Positions 7,887 through 16,109 of a stretch of DNA of 64,000 bases are shown piece after piece. Every line of letters starts with the position of its first letter. Positions within the stretch are counted from its first letter, which is position 1. Source of the DNA: Brachybacterium faecium DSM 4810 (GTDB taxonomy: Bacteria > Actinomycetota > Actinomycetes > Actinomycetales > Dermabacteraceae); the NCBI GenBank assembly GCA_000023405.1, contig CP001643.1, positions 2,914,001 to 2,978,000 of the forward strand. Reading direction: 5' to 3'. The position numbers were made by a program, and so were the translations under genes. The notes under the pieces are model-generated. The model ran no database searches and was not told the origin of the DNA. It was given only the letters and a program-made list of their open reading frames with translations.

Positions 7887-8057
7887 TCAGCCCTCGCTCA
7901 GCGGGCGCTTGAGGTAGGCGACCAGGTTCTCCGGGTTCGGGCCCGGCACGACCTGGACCAGCTCCCAGCCCTCCTCGCCGTAGTTGTCGAGGATCTGCTT
8001 GGTCGCGTGGATCAGCAGCGGAACGGTCAGGTACTCCCAGCGGGTCATGGTGCTCAT
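7887..8057 (-). CDS. DUF4177 family small protein
   Basis: 56-residue protein reading MSTMTRWEYLTVPLL at the start, with DNYGEEGWELVQVVP in the middle and LKRPLSEG at the end. The WEY and GEEGWELV blocks are the hallmarks of the small DUF4177 proteins found between RidA and whiB4 in actinobacteria (Rv3678A in M. tuberculosis). The start is either the ATG at 8057 or the one at 8048; neither has a strong ribosome-binding site. It sits four bases before the RidA start, so co-translation is likely. Function is unknown. Confidence 0.8.
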   Translation of the reverse strand: MSTMTRWEYLTVPLLIHATKQILDNYGEEGWELVQVVPGPNPENLVAYLKRPLSEG

Positions 8058-8121
8058 GGGGCGAGCCTACCGGGGCGAGCGCGCCGGCATGGGGAGCCGA
8101 CGGTCCCGCGGCCGTCGCCCC

Positions 8122-8430
8122 TCAGCTCCCCACGGCCTCCTGGGCGGCGCGGCGCAGCAGGGCTCCCCAGTCGCTCACGTCGGGGTGGCGGCGCAGCAGC
8201 CGGCGGCGCTCGCGCTCGGTCATCCCGCCCCACACCCCGAAGTCGACGCGGTTGTCGAGGGCGTCGGCGAGGCATTCGGTGCGCACCGGGCATCCCCCGC
8301 AGGCGACCTTCACCGCATGCTGCTCGGCGCCCTGCACGAAGAACCCGTCGGGCTCCATGTTCACGCAGGCACCGCGCGTGGCCCAGCTGGAGTCGGTGGT
8401 GGTGATGGCGGGAGCTCCCCCAATGGTCAT
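8122..8430 (-). CDS. whiB4: WhiB family redox-sensing regulator, WhiB4/WblA type
   Basis: Iron-sulfur transcription factor of 102 residues. The four Wbl cysteines are visible: one in RGACVNMEPDGFF, then the C-x2-C-x5-C group in VACGGCPVRTEC. The turn GVWGG is followed by the basic segment MTERERRRLLRRHPDVSDW. The block LADALDNRVDFGVWGGMTER is the WhiB4/WblA signature rather than that of WhiB1, WhiB2 or WhiB3. The ATG at 8430 was chosen because the family N-terminus begins there and AAGGGG lies upstream. It is divergent from a ponA2-like PBP exactly as Rv3681c is from Rv3682. WhiB4 proteins sense oxidative stress in mycobacteria; that role here is inferred. Confidence 0.9.
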   Translation of the reverse strand: MTIGGAPAITTTDSSWATRGACVNMEPDGFFVQGAEQHAVKVACGGCPVRTECLADALDNRVDFGVWGGMTERERRRLLRRHPDVSDWGALLRRAAQEAVGS

Positions 8431-8481
8431 TCCAGTCCCCTTCCCAGGTCCCGAATCGACGTTGATCCGTACATGCCCCTT

Positions 8482-8510
8482 ACTGTATGGAGACGGTCGC
8501 CACAGTGCAA
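8482..8510 (-). promoter_or_regulatory. candidate sigmaA-type promoter of whiB4
   Basis: On the minus strand TTGCAC (8510-8505) is followed after exactly 17 bases by TACAGT (8487-8482), giving a transcription start near 8475 and a leader of about 45 bases before the ATG at 8430. The hexamers and spacing are close to the vegetative consensus. Confidence 0.65.
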
Positions 8511-8743
8511 AACGCGGAGGAATCCGACAGCCGGGCCGCAGGTCGTGATAAAGGGTGCCGATCCGCCGGCTGCGTGCCCCCCGTCGCCCGGCCTCCGCGT
8601 CGGCCGGTCGCCCGCCGTGCCGCCTCACGGACGACGCCCCGCCGCAGCACTGTGCATCACGAGCAGGACTCGGCTTCGTGAAGATTCCGCGCTCGTGGCA
8701 TGCCTCATGGCCTCCGGTCCTCGCGGCCCCGTACTGTGTGAGC
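8511..8743. other. remainder of the whiB4-ponA divergent intergenic region
   Basis: The whole gap between the two starts is 313 bases (8431-8743). The left part holds the whiB4 promoter and leader. The right part is GC-rich with no gene; a TACTGT hexamer at 8732-8737 lies six bases before the PBP ATG and could be a -10 for a leaderless or near-leaderless transcript. Confidence 0.45.
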
Positions 8744-11143
8744 ATGGCCCGCACCACGTCCGCGTCCAGCTCCGGTCGCTCCCTGCCCGTCGCCCTGCTG
8801 CAGACCCTCTACCTGCTGCTCGGGATGCTCGCCGTCTCCGCTCTCGCGGGGGTTCTGCTCGCAGCATTCTTCCTGCCGGTGGTCTCCGCAGGCTCGGCCG
8901 TCGCCGAGGACGGCGTGGACCTGTTCGAGTCCTACCCCAGCGAGCTCGAGGTCGATCCGCTGAACGAGGCGAGCCGCATCGAGGCCGCGGACGGCTCGCT
9001 GCTGGCGACCTTCTACACCGAGAACCGCATCATGGTCCCGCTCGAGGAGATCGACGAGAACATGCAGCACGCGGTGATCGCCGTCGAGGACCGCCGCTTC
9101 TACGAGCACGGCGGCATCGACCCCAAGGGCATGGTGCGCGCCCTCGCCTCCAACGCGGCCGGCAGCGCCACCCAGGGCGGCTCCACCCTCACCCAGCAGT
9201 ACGTGAAGAACGCCCTCCTGATGGACGCCGTGCAGCGCGGCGACCAGGAGGACCAGCTCGAGGCGACCGCGCAGACCTACGGCCGCAAGCTGCGCGAGGC
9301 GAAGCTCGCCATCTCCCTCGAGAAGCAGTGGAGCAAGGACGAGATCCTCAACGCCTACCTCAACGTCGCGCAGTTCGGCCCCTCGCAGTACGGCGTGGAG
9401 ACCGGCGCCCAGCACTACTTCTCCAAGAGCGCCGCGGAGCTCAACCCCGGCGAGGCCGCACTCCTGGCGGGCATCACCAACGGCCCCAACCAGTACGACC
9501 CGGTCTCCCACCCCGAGGCGGGCCAGAAGCGCCGCAACGAGGTGCTCGCCGACATGCGCCGCGAGGGCTACGTCACCGACGAGGAGTTCGACGAGTACAC
9601 CGAGCAGCCCGTCGAGGACATGCTCGACATCAAGGACGTGCGGGCCGGCTGCGCCGACGCCGGCACCAGCGGCTTCTTCTGCGACTACGTGACGCGCTCG
9701 CTGCTGAACGACCCGGACTTCGCGCCCACCTACGAGGAGCGTCGCAAGCTGCTCTACGGCGGCGGCCTCACCATCCGCACCACCCTGGACCCCTCCACCC
9801 AGGAGGAGGCCGTGGACATCCTCGAGCGCAAGGTCCCCGGCGATGCCGGACACGGCTTCGGCCACTCGATCGTCACCGTCGAGCCCGGCACGGGCAACAT
9901 CCTCACGATGGCCGAGAACCGCTCGTTCAATCCGCACCAGGAGGTCGAGCCGGGCGAGACCGCGATCAACTACAACGTGCCCCAGGCCCTCGGCGGCGGC
10001 AGCGGCTTCCCCGTCGGCTCGACCTTCAAGCCGTTCGTGCTGCAGGAGTGGCTCGAGACGGGCCACAGCATCGACGACCGGGTGAGCACGAAGCGCGAGA
10101 CGATGCCGAACTTCCCCGCCAAGTGCCTCTCCAGCGGCGCCTGGCGCGAGCGCCCGGGCTACAACCCGGACAACGCCGTCTCGGTGCGGATCGCCCCGAT
10201 GGAGTCCGTGCTGAACTCGACGAAGTTCTCGATCAACACCTCGTACGCCAACATGGCGCGCCAGCTCGACCTGTGCGACATCGCCGAGACCGCTCGCGAC
10301 GTGGGCGTCATCCCCGCGACGTACAACCCCTACGACCCGTCCACCTGGGAGATGCCGATCGAGGAGATGTACGGCACGGAGCTCGCACCCTCCGTGGTGG
10401 TCCTCGGCGAGCTGCGCATCTCCGCGCTCGACATGGCCGCCGCCTACGCGACCTACGCCTCGGGCGGCACCTACTGCACGCCGCAGGCGATCACCGAGGT
10501 GACCGACCGCAACGGCGACCCGATGGACGTCTCCGGCGCCGACTGCCACCAGGCGGTCGACAAGGACGTCGCCGACGTCATGGCATGGACGCTCCAGCAG
10601 GACCTCGAGGACCCGAAGGCCACCGGCAAGGGCAAGACCATCGAGGGCCACCCGGCCGGCGGCAAGACCGGCACCTCCGGCTCTCAGTTCCACACCTGGT
10701 ACGTGGGCTTCACCCGCCAGATGTCCACCGCGGTGTGGTTCGGCCACCCGCAGGCGAACGCGCGCCCCGGCGGCTTCGCGGTCGACGGCGACATGCTCCG
10801 CAAGGGCAGCGTCTGGGGCAACACGGTCTCCCTGCCCACCTGGCAGGAGTACATGACCCGGGTGCATGAGGACCTGCCCAGCGAGTCGTTCCCCTCCGCC
10901 CCGGCCTCGACGAAGACCGCGGCGGGCGAGAGCGCCGAGAAGGGCGTGGTCCCCGACGTCTCCGGCATGGTGCTCAGCGAGGCCGAGGCCACCATCGAGG
11001 CGGCCGGCTACAAGCACGAGGTCAAGCGCGAGAAGAACGATGACGTGGGCCAGTGGTACGTGATCGGCACGGACCCCACCCCGGGCACCGACCTGCCCGA
11101 GGGCGAGACCGTGGTCATCCGCCAGTCCACCGGGGGTGAATGA
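8744..11143 (+). CDS. bifunctional class A penicillin-binding protein with PASTA domain (PonA2-like)
   Basis: Polymerises and cross-links peptidoglycan at the outer face of the membrane. Order of parts in the 799 residues: a short cytoplasmic tail, one membrane anchor (LLQTLYLLLGMLAVSALAG), a GT51 glycosyltransferase domain with EDRRFYEHGGIDPKG near residue 115 and GGSTLTQQYVKN, and a transpeptidase domain with nucleophile motif STFK (GSTFKPFVL, ~residue 425), SIN (FSINTSYAN, ~residue 497) and KTGT (GGKTGTS, ~residue 640). One C-terminal PASTA domain starts at VVPDVSGMVLSEAEATIEAA. The ATG at 8744 is the first start giving a sensible N-terminus. The whiB4-divergent position matches Rv3682 (ponA2). 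Confidence 0.94.
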   Translation: MARTTSASSSGRSLPVALLQTLYLLLGMLAVSALAGVLLAAFFLPVVSAGSAVAEDGVDLFESYPSELEVDPLNEASRIEAADGSLLATFYTENRIMVPLEEIDENMQHAVIAVEDRRFYEHGGIDPKGMVRALASNAAGSATQGGSTLTQQYVKNALLMDAVQRGDQEDQLEATAQTYGRKLREAKLAISLEKQWSKDEILNAYLNVAQFGPSQYGVETGAQHYFSKSAAELNPGEAALLAGITNGPNQYDPVSHPEAGQKRRNEVLADMRREGYVTDEEFDEYTEQPVEDMLDIKDVRAGCADAGTSGFFCDYVTRSLLNDPDFAPTYEERRKLLYGGGLTIRTTLDPSTQEEAVDILERKVPGDAGHGFGHSIVTVEPGTGNILTMAENRSFNPHQEVEPGETAINYNVPQALGGGSGFPVGSTFKPFVLQEWLETGHSIDDRVSTKRETMPNFPAKCLSSGAWRERPGYNPDNAVSVRIAPMESVLNSTKFSINTSYANMARQLDLCDIAETARDVGVIPATYNPYDPSTWEMPIEEMYGTELAPSVVVLGELRISALDMAAAYATYASGGTYCTPQAITEVTDRNGDPMDVSGADCHQAVDKDVADVMAWTLQQDLEDPKATGKGKTIEGHPAGGKTGTSGSQFHTWYVGFTRQMSTAVWFGHPQANARPGGFAVDGDMLRKGSVWGNTVSLPTWQEYMTRVHEDLPSESFPSAPASTKTAAGESAEKGVVPDVSGMVLSEAEATIEAAGYKHEVKREKNDDVGQWYVIGTDPTPGTDLPEGETVVIRQSTGGE

Positions 11144-12080
11144 GGTGCGGCCCGCTCTCGCGGCCGCGGGCGCCGCGAGCGCGCTCGGCCTGGGTGCCGC
11201 GGCCGCGGCGCACCTGTGGGCGCGCCACGTCGAGATCCACCGGTACACGCTGCGCGAGGTCGAGCTGCGGATCCTGCCGCCCGGCACCCGCACGATCCGG
11301 ATCCTGCACATCAGCGACATCCACCTGCTGCCCGAGCAGCAGCGCAAGCTCGACTTCCTCGAGCACCTCGCGCTGCTGCGGCCGCACCTGGTGATCGACA
11401 CCGGGGACAACATCGCCTCCGCCGCCGCGATCCCGGTGCTCGCCAGGGCCCTGGACCCGCTGCTGCGCCGCCCCGGCGCCTTCGTCATGGGCTCGAACGA
11501 CATGTTCGAGCCGATGCCGAAGAACCCGGCCCGCTACCTGCTGCCGGACCCCCGGCCCGAGGGCATGACGGATCCGAAGGAGCCGACTCTGCCCGTCGGC
11601 GAGCTCGCCGAGCGGCTCTCCGCGCACGGGTGGAAGGACCTCACCAACGCGCGGGCCCGCATCGAGCTGGGCGGCCTCGAGGTGCGCCTGGTCGGCGTCG
11701 ACGATCCGCATCTCGAGCTCGACGAGATGCCCGCGGCGGCGGAGGCCCCGCCGCCGCCCGTGCACGGCAAGGTGCTGCACCTGGGGGTGGCGCATGCGCC
11801 GTACCGGCGGGTGCTGGACTCCTTCATCGCCGACGGCGCGGATCTCGTGCTCGCGGGCCACACCCACGGCGGGCAGCTGCGCCTGCCGGGGATCGGCGCG
11901 CTGGTGACCAACTGCGATCTCCCCCGCCGGCAGGCCCGCGGCCTGTCCACCTGGCAGGGGGTGCCGCTGAACGTCAGCGCGGGCATGGGCGCGAGCCCGT
12001 ACTCGAACTATCGTCTGCTCACCCCGCCCGAGGCGACCTTGCTCACGTTGCGGGCTCCGCAGCCCTCGCCGGTGAGGTGA
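11136..12080 (+). CDS. membrane-anchored metallophosphoesterase
   Basis: Calcineurin-like phosphoesterase, 314 residues. A hydrophobic Ala-rich N-terminus (ALGLGAAAAAHLWA) probably anchors it. Metal-binding motifs follow: HISDIHLLP (D-x-H), IDTGDNIA (G-D), GSNDMF in the place of the usual GNHD, HAPYRRV and GHTHGGQLRLP. The GTG at 11136 overlaps the PBP stop by eight bases; a second GTG at 11145 is also possible. The order PBP-phosphoesterase equals Rv3682-Rv3683, and the GSND variant may be typical of this subgroup. A role with the adjacent PBP in envelope metabolism is suggested only by context. Confidence 0.88.
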   Translation: MNEVRPALAAAGAASALGLGAAAAAHLWARHVEIHRYTLREVELRILPPGTRTIRILHISDIHLLPEQQRKLDFLEHLALLRPHLVIDTGDNIASAAAIPVLARALDPLLRRPGAFVMGSNDMFEPMPKNPARYLLPDPRPEGMTDPKEPTLPVGELAERLSAHGWKDLTNARARIELGGLEVRLVGVDDPHLELDEMPAAAEAPPPPVHGKVLHLGVAHAPYRRVLDSFIADGADLVLAGHTHGGQLRLPGIGALVTNCDLPRRQARGLSTWQGVPLNVSAGMGASPYSNYRLLTPPEATLLTLRAPQPSPVR

Positions 12081-12097
12081 GCACCCGGGATGCCTGC

Positions 12098-12103
12098 TAA
12101 AGT
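12098..12103 (+). promoter_or_regulatory. candidate -10 element for tRNA-Pro
   Basis: TAAAGT stands 34 bases before the mature 5' end of the tRNA, which is a normal distance for a tRNA promoter. The -35 region is not recognisable. Confidence 0.4.
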
Positions 12104-12137
12104 TTCTCCTCGGTGACACGTTCCGACGAGTCACCAC

Positions 12138-12214
<77 letters not shown>

Positions 12215-12219
12215 CCGGG

Positions 12220-12256
12220 AAGGGCCGTGGGATCGCGAGACGATCCCACGGCCCTT
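12220..12256 (+). terminator. rho-independent terminator of tRNA-Pro
   Basis: A perfect 16-base stem (12220-12235 with 12241-12256), closed by a five-base loop CGAGA, begins nine bases after the tRNA 3' end and is followed by CTTCATC. The inner part reads CGTGGGATCG. Confidence 0.8.
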
Positions 12257-12406
12257 CTTCATCGCCCGGGGCCGGAGCAGCCTCCGTCGAGCGGCGCTCC
12301 CGGCGGCCCGAAACAGTCGCGAACCCGCCATGTTCGAATTCGGACATTGCCGACAAACATCCTTTTTCGGAGTCGCGTCGCGCCGCCTTTTCACCTTTGA
12401 ATAACA

Positions 12407-12425
12407 ACTGTGTAACTACCACAGT
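12407..12425. promoter_or_regulatory. inverted repeat resembling a Crp/GlxR site
   Basis: ACTGTG and CACAGT flank TAACTAC. Read as a Crp-type site it gives TGTG-N7-CACA, one base short of the TGTG-N8-CACA consensus. It sits in the AT-rich segment about 300 bases before the NlpC/P60 start. Whether the Crp-type regulator of this window binds it is unknown. Confidence 0.3.
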
Positions 12426-12716
12426 GGAACTTCCATACCACGGCGGAACACGAGGCAACTTCAGGGATTTCAGCAAAATCTTCGCAAAGACGTGCACGCC
12501 ACTCGTTAAACCCCCTCGTACAGCACACGACCCCTGCACATACAGTGGCAGGCGGTGCTACCCCAGCTCAGGGCGCACTCACCGGGCTGCCGCCTCCCCG
12601 TCACCGGCCCGGTCGCTTCCTCCACTTCCCTGGGTGACGGGCGCAGGTCCCGCGCGCGCGTCCTCCAGGACGCCGCTCGACATTCTGCGGGGCGACGGAG
12701 AAAGAGATTGCCACCG

Positions 12717-13835
12717 ATGTTCCGCACATCTTCACGAGGCACGCACCGGGCTCCCGGCCGTGCCGTGATCGATTACCGAGGGCTCACCGCCCCGGTGGGT
12801 CGGGGTGTCGGAGGCGCCGCCGTCATCGGCGCCGTCTCCGCGACCGCCGCACTCGCCGGAGGGGCCTCGGCCACCGCCCAGGCGCCTGCCGCCTCGGCCG
12901 TCGGAGCCGTCCGCGGCGTCGCCCCGAGCGCCGCCCCCGGCACCATCCCGAGCGTCGCTCCGAGCGCCGCCCCGGCCTCCAAGTCCCAGTACACGTCCGT
13001 CAAGCTGCGCCTCGGGGCGCGGGGCGCGGCCGTGACCTACCTCCAGCAGCGCCTGAATGCCCACGGCGCCTCGCTGAAGGTCGACGGCGTCTTCGGCTCC
13101 GCGACCCTGCGGGCCGTGAAGAACCGTCAGTCCAGCGCCCGCATCGGCGTGGACGGCGTGGTGGGCCCGAAGACCTGGAACGCGCTGACCGGTTCCTCCT
13201 CCTCGGCCCCCTCCACCGGGTCGCAGCCGAAGCTGCGCCAGGGCAATCGCGGCTCCGCCGTGACCACCCTGCAGAAGCAGCTCAACAGCGCCGGCGCCTC
13301 GCTGACGGTCGACGGGGTCTTCGGCTCCGCCACCGGCTCGGCGGTGCGTGCCCTGCAGTCCGCGGCCGGCATCGGCGTGGACACCGTGGTCGGCCCGAAG
13401 ACGTGGAACGCGCTGAACAGCGGCGTGCGCATCTCCGGTGGTGGCGGCGGCGGGGCCAGCGCCCCCAGCACCGGCAGCAACCTCAACGGGCAGGCCGCCA
13501 TCAACGCGGCGCGCTCGCAGCTGGGTGTCCGCTACAAGTGGGGCGGCTCCACGCCCTCGAGCGGCTTCGACTGCTCGGGGCTGGTGTACTACGCGTACAA
13601 CCAGGCGGGCATGAACCTGCCCCGCAAGACGGCGAAGGGCTACACCTTCGGCGGCCGGATCATCTCGAAGTCGCAGGCGCAGCCCGGCGACCTCGTCGCC
13701 TTCACCGGCAACGACTACGGCCACATGGGCATCTATGTGGGCAACGGCAAGATCATCGACGCCTCCGGCTCGCGCCAGCAGGTCGTCGAGCGCTCCATCT
13801 GGAACGCACCGCACGTGTTCGTCACCTACCGCTGA
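12717..13835 (+). CDS. secreted NlpC/P60 endopeptidase with two peptidoglycan-binding domains
   Basis: Cleaves peptide stems of peptidoglycan. The 372-residue product has a long N-terminal segment with a hydrophobic Ala/Gly-rich stretch (VGGAAVIGAVSATAALAGG), likely a signal peptide. Two PG_binding_1 repeats follow (LRLGARGAAVTYLQQ..., LRQGNRGSAVTTLQK..., each with VDGVFGSAT and GPKTWNAL), then a Gly/Ser linker. The C-terminal ~115 residues form the NlpC/P60 domain with catalytic Cys in FDCSGLVYYAY and His in YGHMGIYVGNGK. The ATG at 12717 has only a weak GGAG upstream. A long structured leader precedes it, and a hairpin follows the stop. Confidence 0.93.
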   Translation: MFRTSSRGTHRAPGRAVIDYRGLTAPVGRGVGGAAVIGAVSATAALAGGASATAQAPAASAVGAVRGVAPSAAPGTIPSVAPSAAPASKSQYTSVKLRLGARGAAVTYLQQRLNAHGASLKVDGVFGSATLRAVKNRQSSARIGVDGVVGPKTWNALTGSSSSAPSTGSQPKLRQGNRGSAVTTLQKQLNSAGASLTVDGVFGSATGSAVRALQSAAGIGVDTVVGPKTWNALNSGVRISGGGGGGASAPSTGSNLNGQAAINAARSQLGVRYKWGGSTPSSGFDCSGLVYYAYNQAGMNLPRKTAKGYTFGGRIISKSQAQPGDLVAFTGNDYGHMGIYVGNGKIIDASGSRQQVVERSIWNAPHVFVTYR

Positions 13836-13921
13836 TCAGCTCAGCGCACCGGAGACGGATATAAGGCCACGACGGCCTGCTCGACGCGACAGCGTCAACG
13901 GGAAGGAGCAGGGCGACGTGA

Positions 13922-13954
13922 GGGAGCCCGGTCGGCCACGCCGACCGGGCTCCC
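13922..13954 (+). terminator. intrinsic terminator-like hairpin after the NlpC/P60 gene
   Basis: A perfect 14-base stem (13922-13935 with 13941-13954) with loop CCACG lies about 90 bases after the stop, followed by GTGCATTCAT. The T-tract is weak. Confidence 0.65.
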
Positions 13955-14055
13955 GTGCATTCATCCGACGATCCGTGGAGCGGGCGCGCGGTGACGCGCG
14001 TCTCCGTGGCAGACTGGTGAGGTTCATGGTCGACGCCGTCCATCCAGGAGAAGCA

Positions 14056-15465
14056 ATGCCCGACCCCATCGCCCTCGTCCCGCTCCCCCAGTCCGTCGTG
14101 TGGTCGGACGGCACGTGGGAGACGAACGATCCCTGGGACGGTCTCTCCGTCGGGCTCAACGACGCCCTGCCCGCCACCGAGTACGCGCTGTCGATCTCGC
14201 CCACCGGCGCCTCGCTCACGGCCGGCAGCGAGGCGGCGCTGGCCGACGGGCGCAACACCTTCGCCCAGATCGTCACCGGCGCGAACGGCGCGATCCCCTG
14301 CGTGACGATCTCCGACAGGCCCGAGCACGCCTGGCGCGGCATGCACCTGGACGTCTCCCGCCACTTCCTGCCGGTCGAGGAGATCGAGACCCTCATCGAC
14401 GGTCTCGCCCTGCACCGCCTGAACGTGCTGCACCTCCACCTCACCGATGATCAGGGCTGGCGCGTGGAGATCAAGGGCTACCCGCGCCTGACCGAGGTGG
14501 GCGCGTGGCGCGAGCAGACCCTCGTGGGCCACATGAGCGGCGACGAGGAGTCCTGGACCTTCGACGGCACCCGCCACGGCGGGTTCTACACCCAGGAGGA
14601 GCTGACCGGGCTCGTCGAGTACGCCCGCAAGCGCGGCATCATGATCGTGCCCGAGATCGACCTGCCCGGGCACATGCAGGCCGCGATCGCCGCCTACCCG
14701 GAGCTGGGGAACTTCCCCGAGCAGCAGCTCGGCGTGCGCGAGGTGTGGGGCATCTCCGACCACGTGCTCGGCGTCTCCGACGAGGTGTTCGACTTCCTGC
14801 GGGACGTGCTCACCCAGGTGGCGGACATCTTCCCCGCCCCCTACGTGCACATCGGCGGTGACGAGTGCCCGCGCACGGAGTGGGAGCGCTCCTCCGCCGC
14901 CCGCGCCCGCATGAACGAGTGGGGCCTCACCCGCGTCTCCGAGATCCAGGGCCGCTTCACCCAGTTCGCCGCGGACGTCCTCGCCGAGAAGGGCAAGCGG
15001 ATCATCGCCTGGGACGAGGTGCTCGAGAGCCACCTGCCCGACGACACCGTGATCATGAACTGGCGCCACGGCAACGGGGTGAAGGATTCCACCTCGCGCG
15101 GCTTCCAGACGATCATCGCGAACAACGAGCACCTCTACTTCGACCACTACCAGGGCGATCCCGCGCAGGAGCCGCTCGCGATCGGTGGTCGCACCACGCT
15201 CAAGGACGTGTACACCGCCGCGTTCAGCCCCCGCAAGCTCGAGGACGCGCAGGAGAAGCTGATCCTCGGCCTGCAGGGCCAGATCTGGACCGAGTACATG
15301 CCGAATGCGGCGCAGGTGCAGTACATGGCGTTCCCGCGCCTGTGCGCCCTGGCCGAGCGCGCCTGGGGCTCCCCGGAGCAGAGCTGGGAGGAGTTCGAGG
15401 AGCGGCTGCGCGCGCACCTGCCGCGCCTGGACGCCTTCGGGATCCGCTACCGCCCCCTGGACTGA
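14056..15465 (+). CDS. beta-N-acetylhexosaminidase, GH20 family
   Basis: Removes terminal N-acetylhexosamine residues, for example from chitobiose or cell-wall fragments. The 469 residues comprise an N-terminal GH20b-type domain (~1-95), then a TIM barrel starting at RGMHLDVSRHFLP. Key motifs are LHLHLTDDQGWR, EIDLPGHMQAA, the catalytic Asp-Glu pair in HIGGDECPRTEW (~residue 270), AWDEVLE and GLQGQIWTEY. No signal peptide is visible, so it probably acts in the cytoplasm. The ATG at 14056 is preceded by AGGAG at five bases. The next gene starts two bases after its stop. Confidence 0.94.
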   Translation: MPDPIALVPLPQSVVWSDGTWETNDPWDGLSVGLNDALPATEYALSISPTGASLTAGSEAALADGRNTFAQIVTGANGAIPCVTISDRPEHAWRGMHLDVSRHFLPVEEIETLIDGLALHRLNVLHLHLTDDQGWRVEIKGYPRLTEVGAWREQTLVGHMSGDEESWTFDGTRHGGFYTQEELTGLVEYARKRGIMIVPEIDLPGHMQAAIAAYPELGNFPEQQLGVREVWGISDHVLGVSDEVFDFLRDVLTQVADIFPAPYVHIGGDECPRTEWERSSAARARMNEWGLTRVSEIQGRFTQFAADVLAEKGKRIIAWDEVLESHLPDDTVIMNWRHGNGVKDSTSRGFQTIIANNEHLYFDHYQGDPAQEPLAIGGRTTLKDVYTAAFSPRKLEDAQEKLILGLQGQIWTEYMPNAAQVQYMAFPRLCALAERAWGSPEQSWEEFEERLRAHLPRLDAFGIRYRPLD

Positions 15466-15466
15466 G

Positions 15467-16072
15467 ATGTCCTCCTCCCACCGCGACGCCCACCCGTACG
15501 GCCGTTCCGCCGACGACGTCCGGCGGAGGGATCAGCGGCTGCGACGGACCCGGCGCCTCCGGGCGACGCAGCTGGCGTTCTTCTCGCTGCTGGCGGTCGC
15601 CCTCATCGCCACCGGCGTGTACGCGGTGGGAGAGCTGCGCGAGCCCTCCGCGGAGCCGGGCGTGATCGCCCCGAAGGACTTCGGCCCCGCCGCCGTGGAT
15701 CTCACCTGCCCGGAGCCGGAGGCCGTGCCCCTGCCCCCGGACGAGGTCACCGTGACGGTGCTGAACGGCACCTCCCGCAGCGGCCTGGCCGGCTCGGTCT
15801 CCGAGGACCTCGCGCAGCGCGGCTTCACGGTCGAGGATCCCGGCAACACCCGCCAGTCCAGCGGTGCCGCGACCATCGTCCACGGCCCGGCGGGCTATCT
15901 CGCCGCGCAGTCGGTGACGGCGCAGCTGGAGGATGCCCAGCTGCGCCTGGACGAGGACCGCGAGGGGACGGCGGTGGATCTGCTGATCGGGGACGGATTC
16001 TCCGGCCTCGTCGACGAGGAGGAGGCCTCCGCCGCGCTCGAGGAGCCGGTCGAGATGCCCGAGGGCTGCTGA
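15467..16072 (+). CDS. LytR C-terminal domain protein, membrane-anchored
   Basis: 201 residues: a basic cytoplasmic N-terminus (DDVRRRDQRLRRTRRLR), one membrane segment (LAFFSLLAVALIATGVYAV), and an extracytoplasmic LytR_C domain recognisable from VTVTVLNGTSRSGLAGSVS and DLAQRGFTV. The LytR-CpsA-Psr catalytic domain that attaches glycopolymers to peptidoglycan is absent, so this is an accessory-type protein carrying only the C-terminal domain. It starts just after the GH20 stop and is probably co-transcribed with it. Function in cell-envelope assembly is suggested by the domain only. Confidence 0.85.
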   Translation: MSSSHRDAHPYGRSADDVRRRDQRLRRTRRLRATQLAFFSLLAVALIATGVYAVGELREPSAEPGVIAPKDFGPAAVDLTCPEPEAVPLPPDEVTVTVLNGTSRSGLAGSVSEDLAQRGFTVEDPGNTRQSSGAATIVHGPAGYLAAQSVTAQLEDAQLRLDEDREGTAVDLLIGDGFSGLVDEEEASAALEEPVEMPEGC

Positions 16073-16109
16073 GGCCGGTCACGCCCGGCCCGCCCGGCGG
16101 CTGATCCCG

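Larger units (their letters stand above)
12215..12716. other. intergenic region, 502 bases, with an AT-rich core
   Basis: After the tRNA terminator comes a stretch of about 180 bases (roughly 12320-12500) that is clearly more AT-rich than its surroundings. It probably carries the promoter region of the NlpC/P60 gene. It contains a near-palindrome ACTGTG-taactac-CACAGT (12407-12425). The GC-rich remainder is a leader of up to 200 bases with a small palindrome (12658-12673). I see no gene in it. Confidence 0.6.

Noticed and set aside
7984..10869. Very long plus-strand frame of 961 codons overlapping the PBP gene
   Set aside because: Arg/Pro/Gly-rich shadow frame of the PBP gene in GC-rich DNA; the PBP frame carries all catalytic motifs.
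12540..12716. Possible c-di-AMP (ydaO-type) riboswitch before the NlpC/P60 gene
   Set aside because: The leader is long and the gene type is right, but I could not find the conserved GGGGUGAAUCC-like and CAGCUAACC-like blocks in order.
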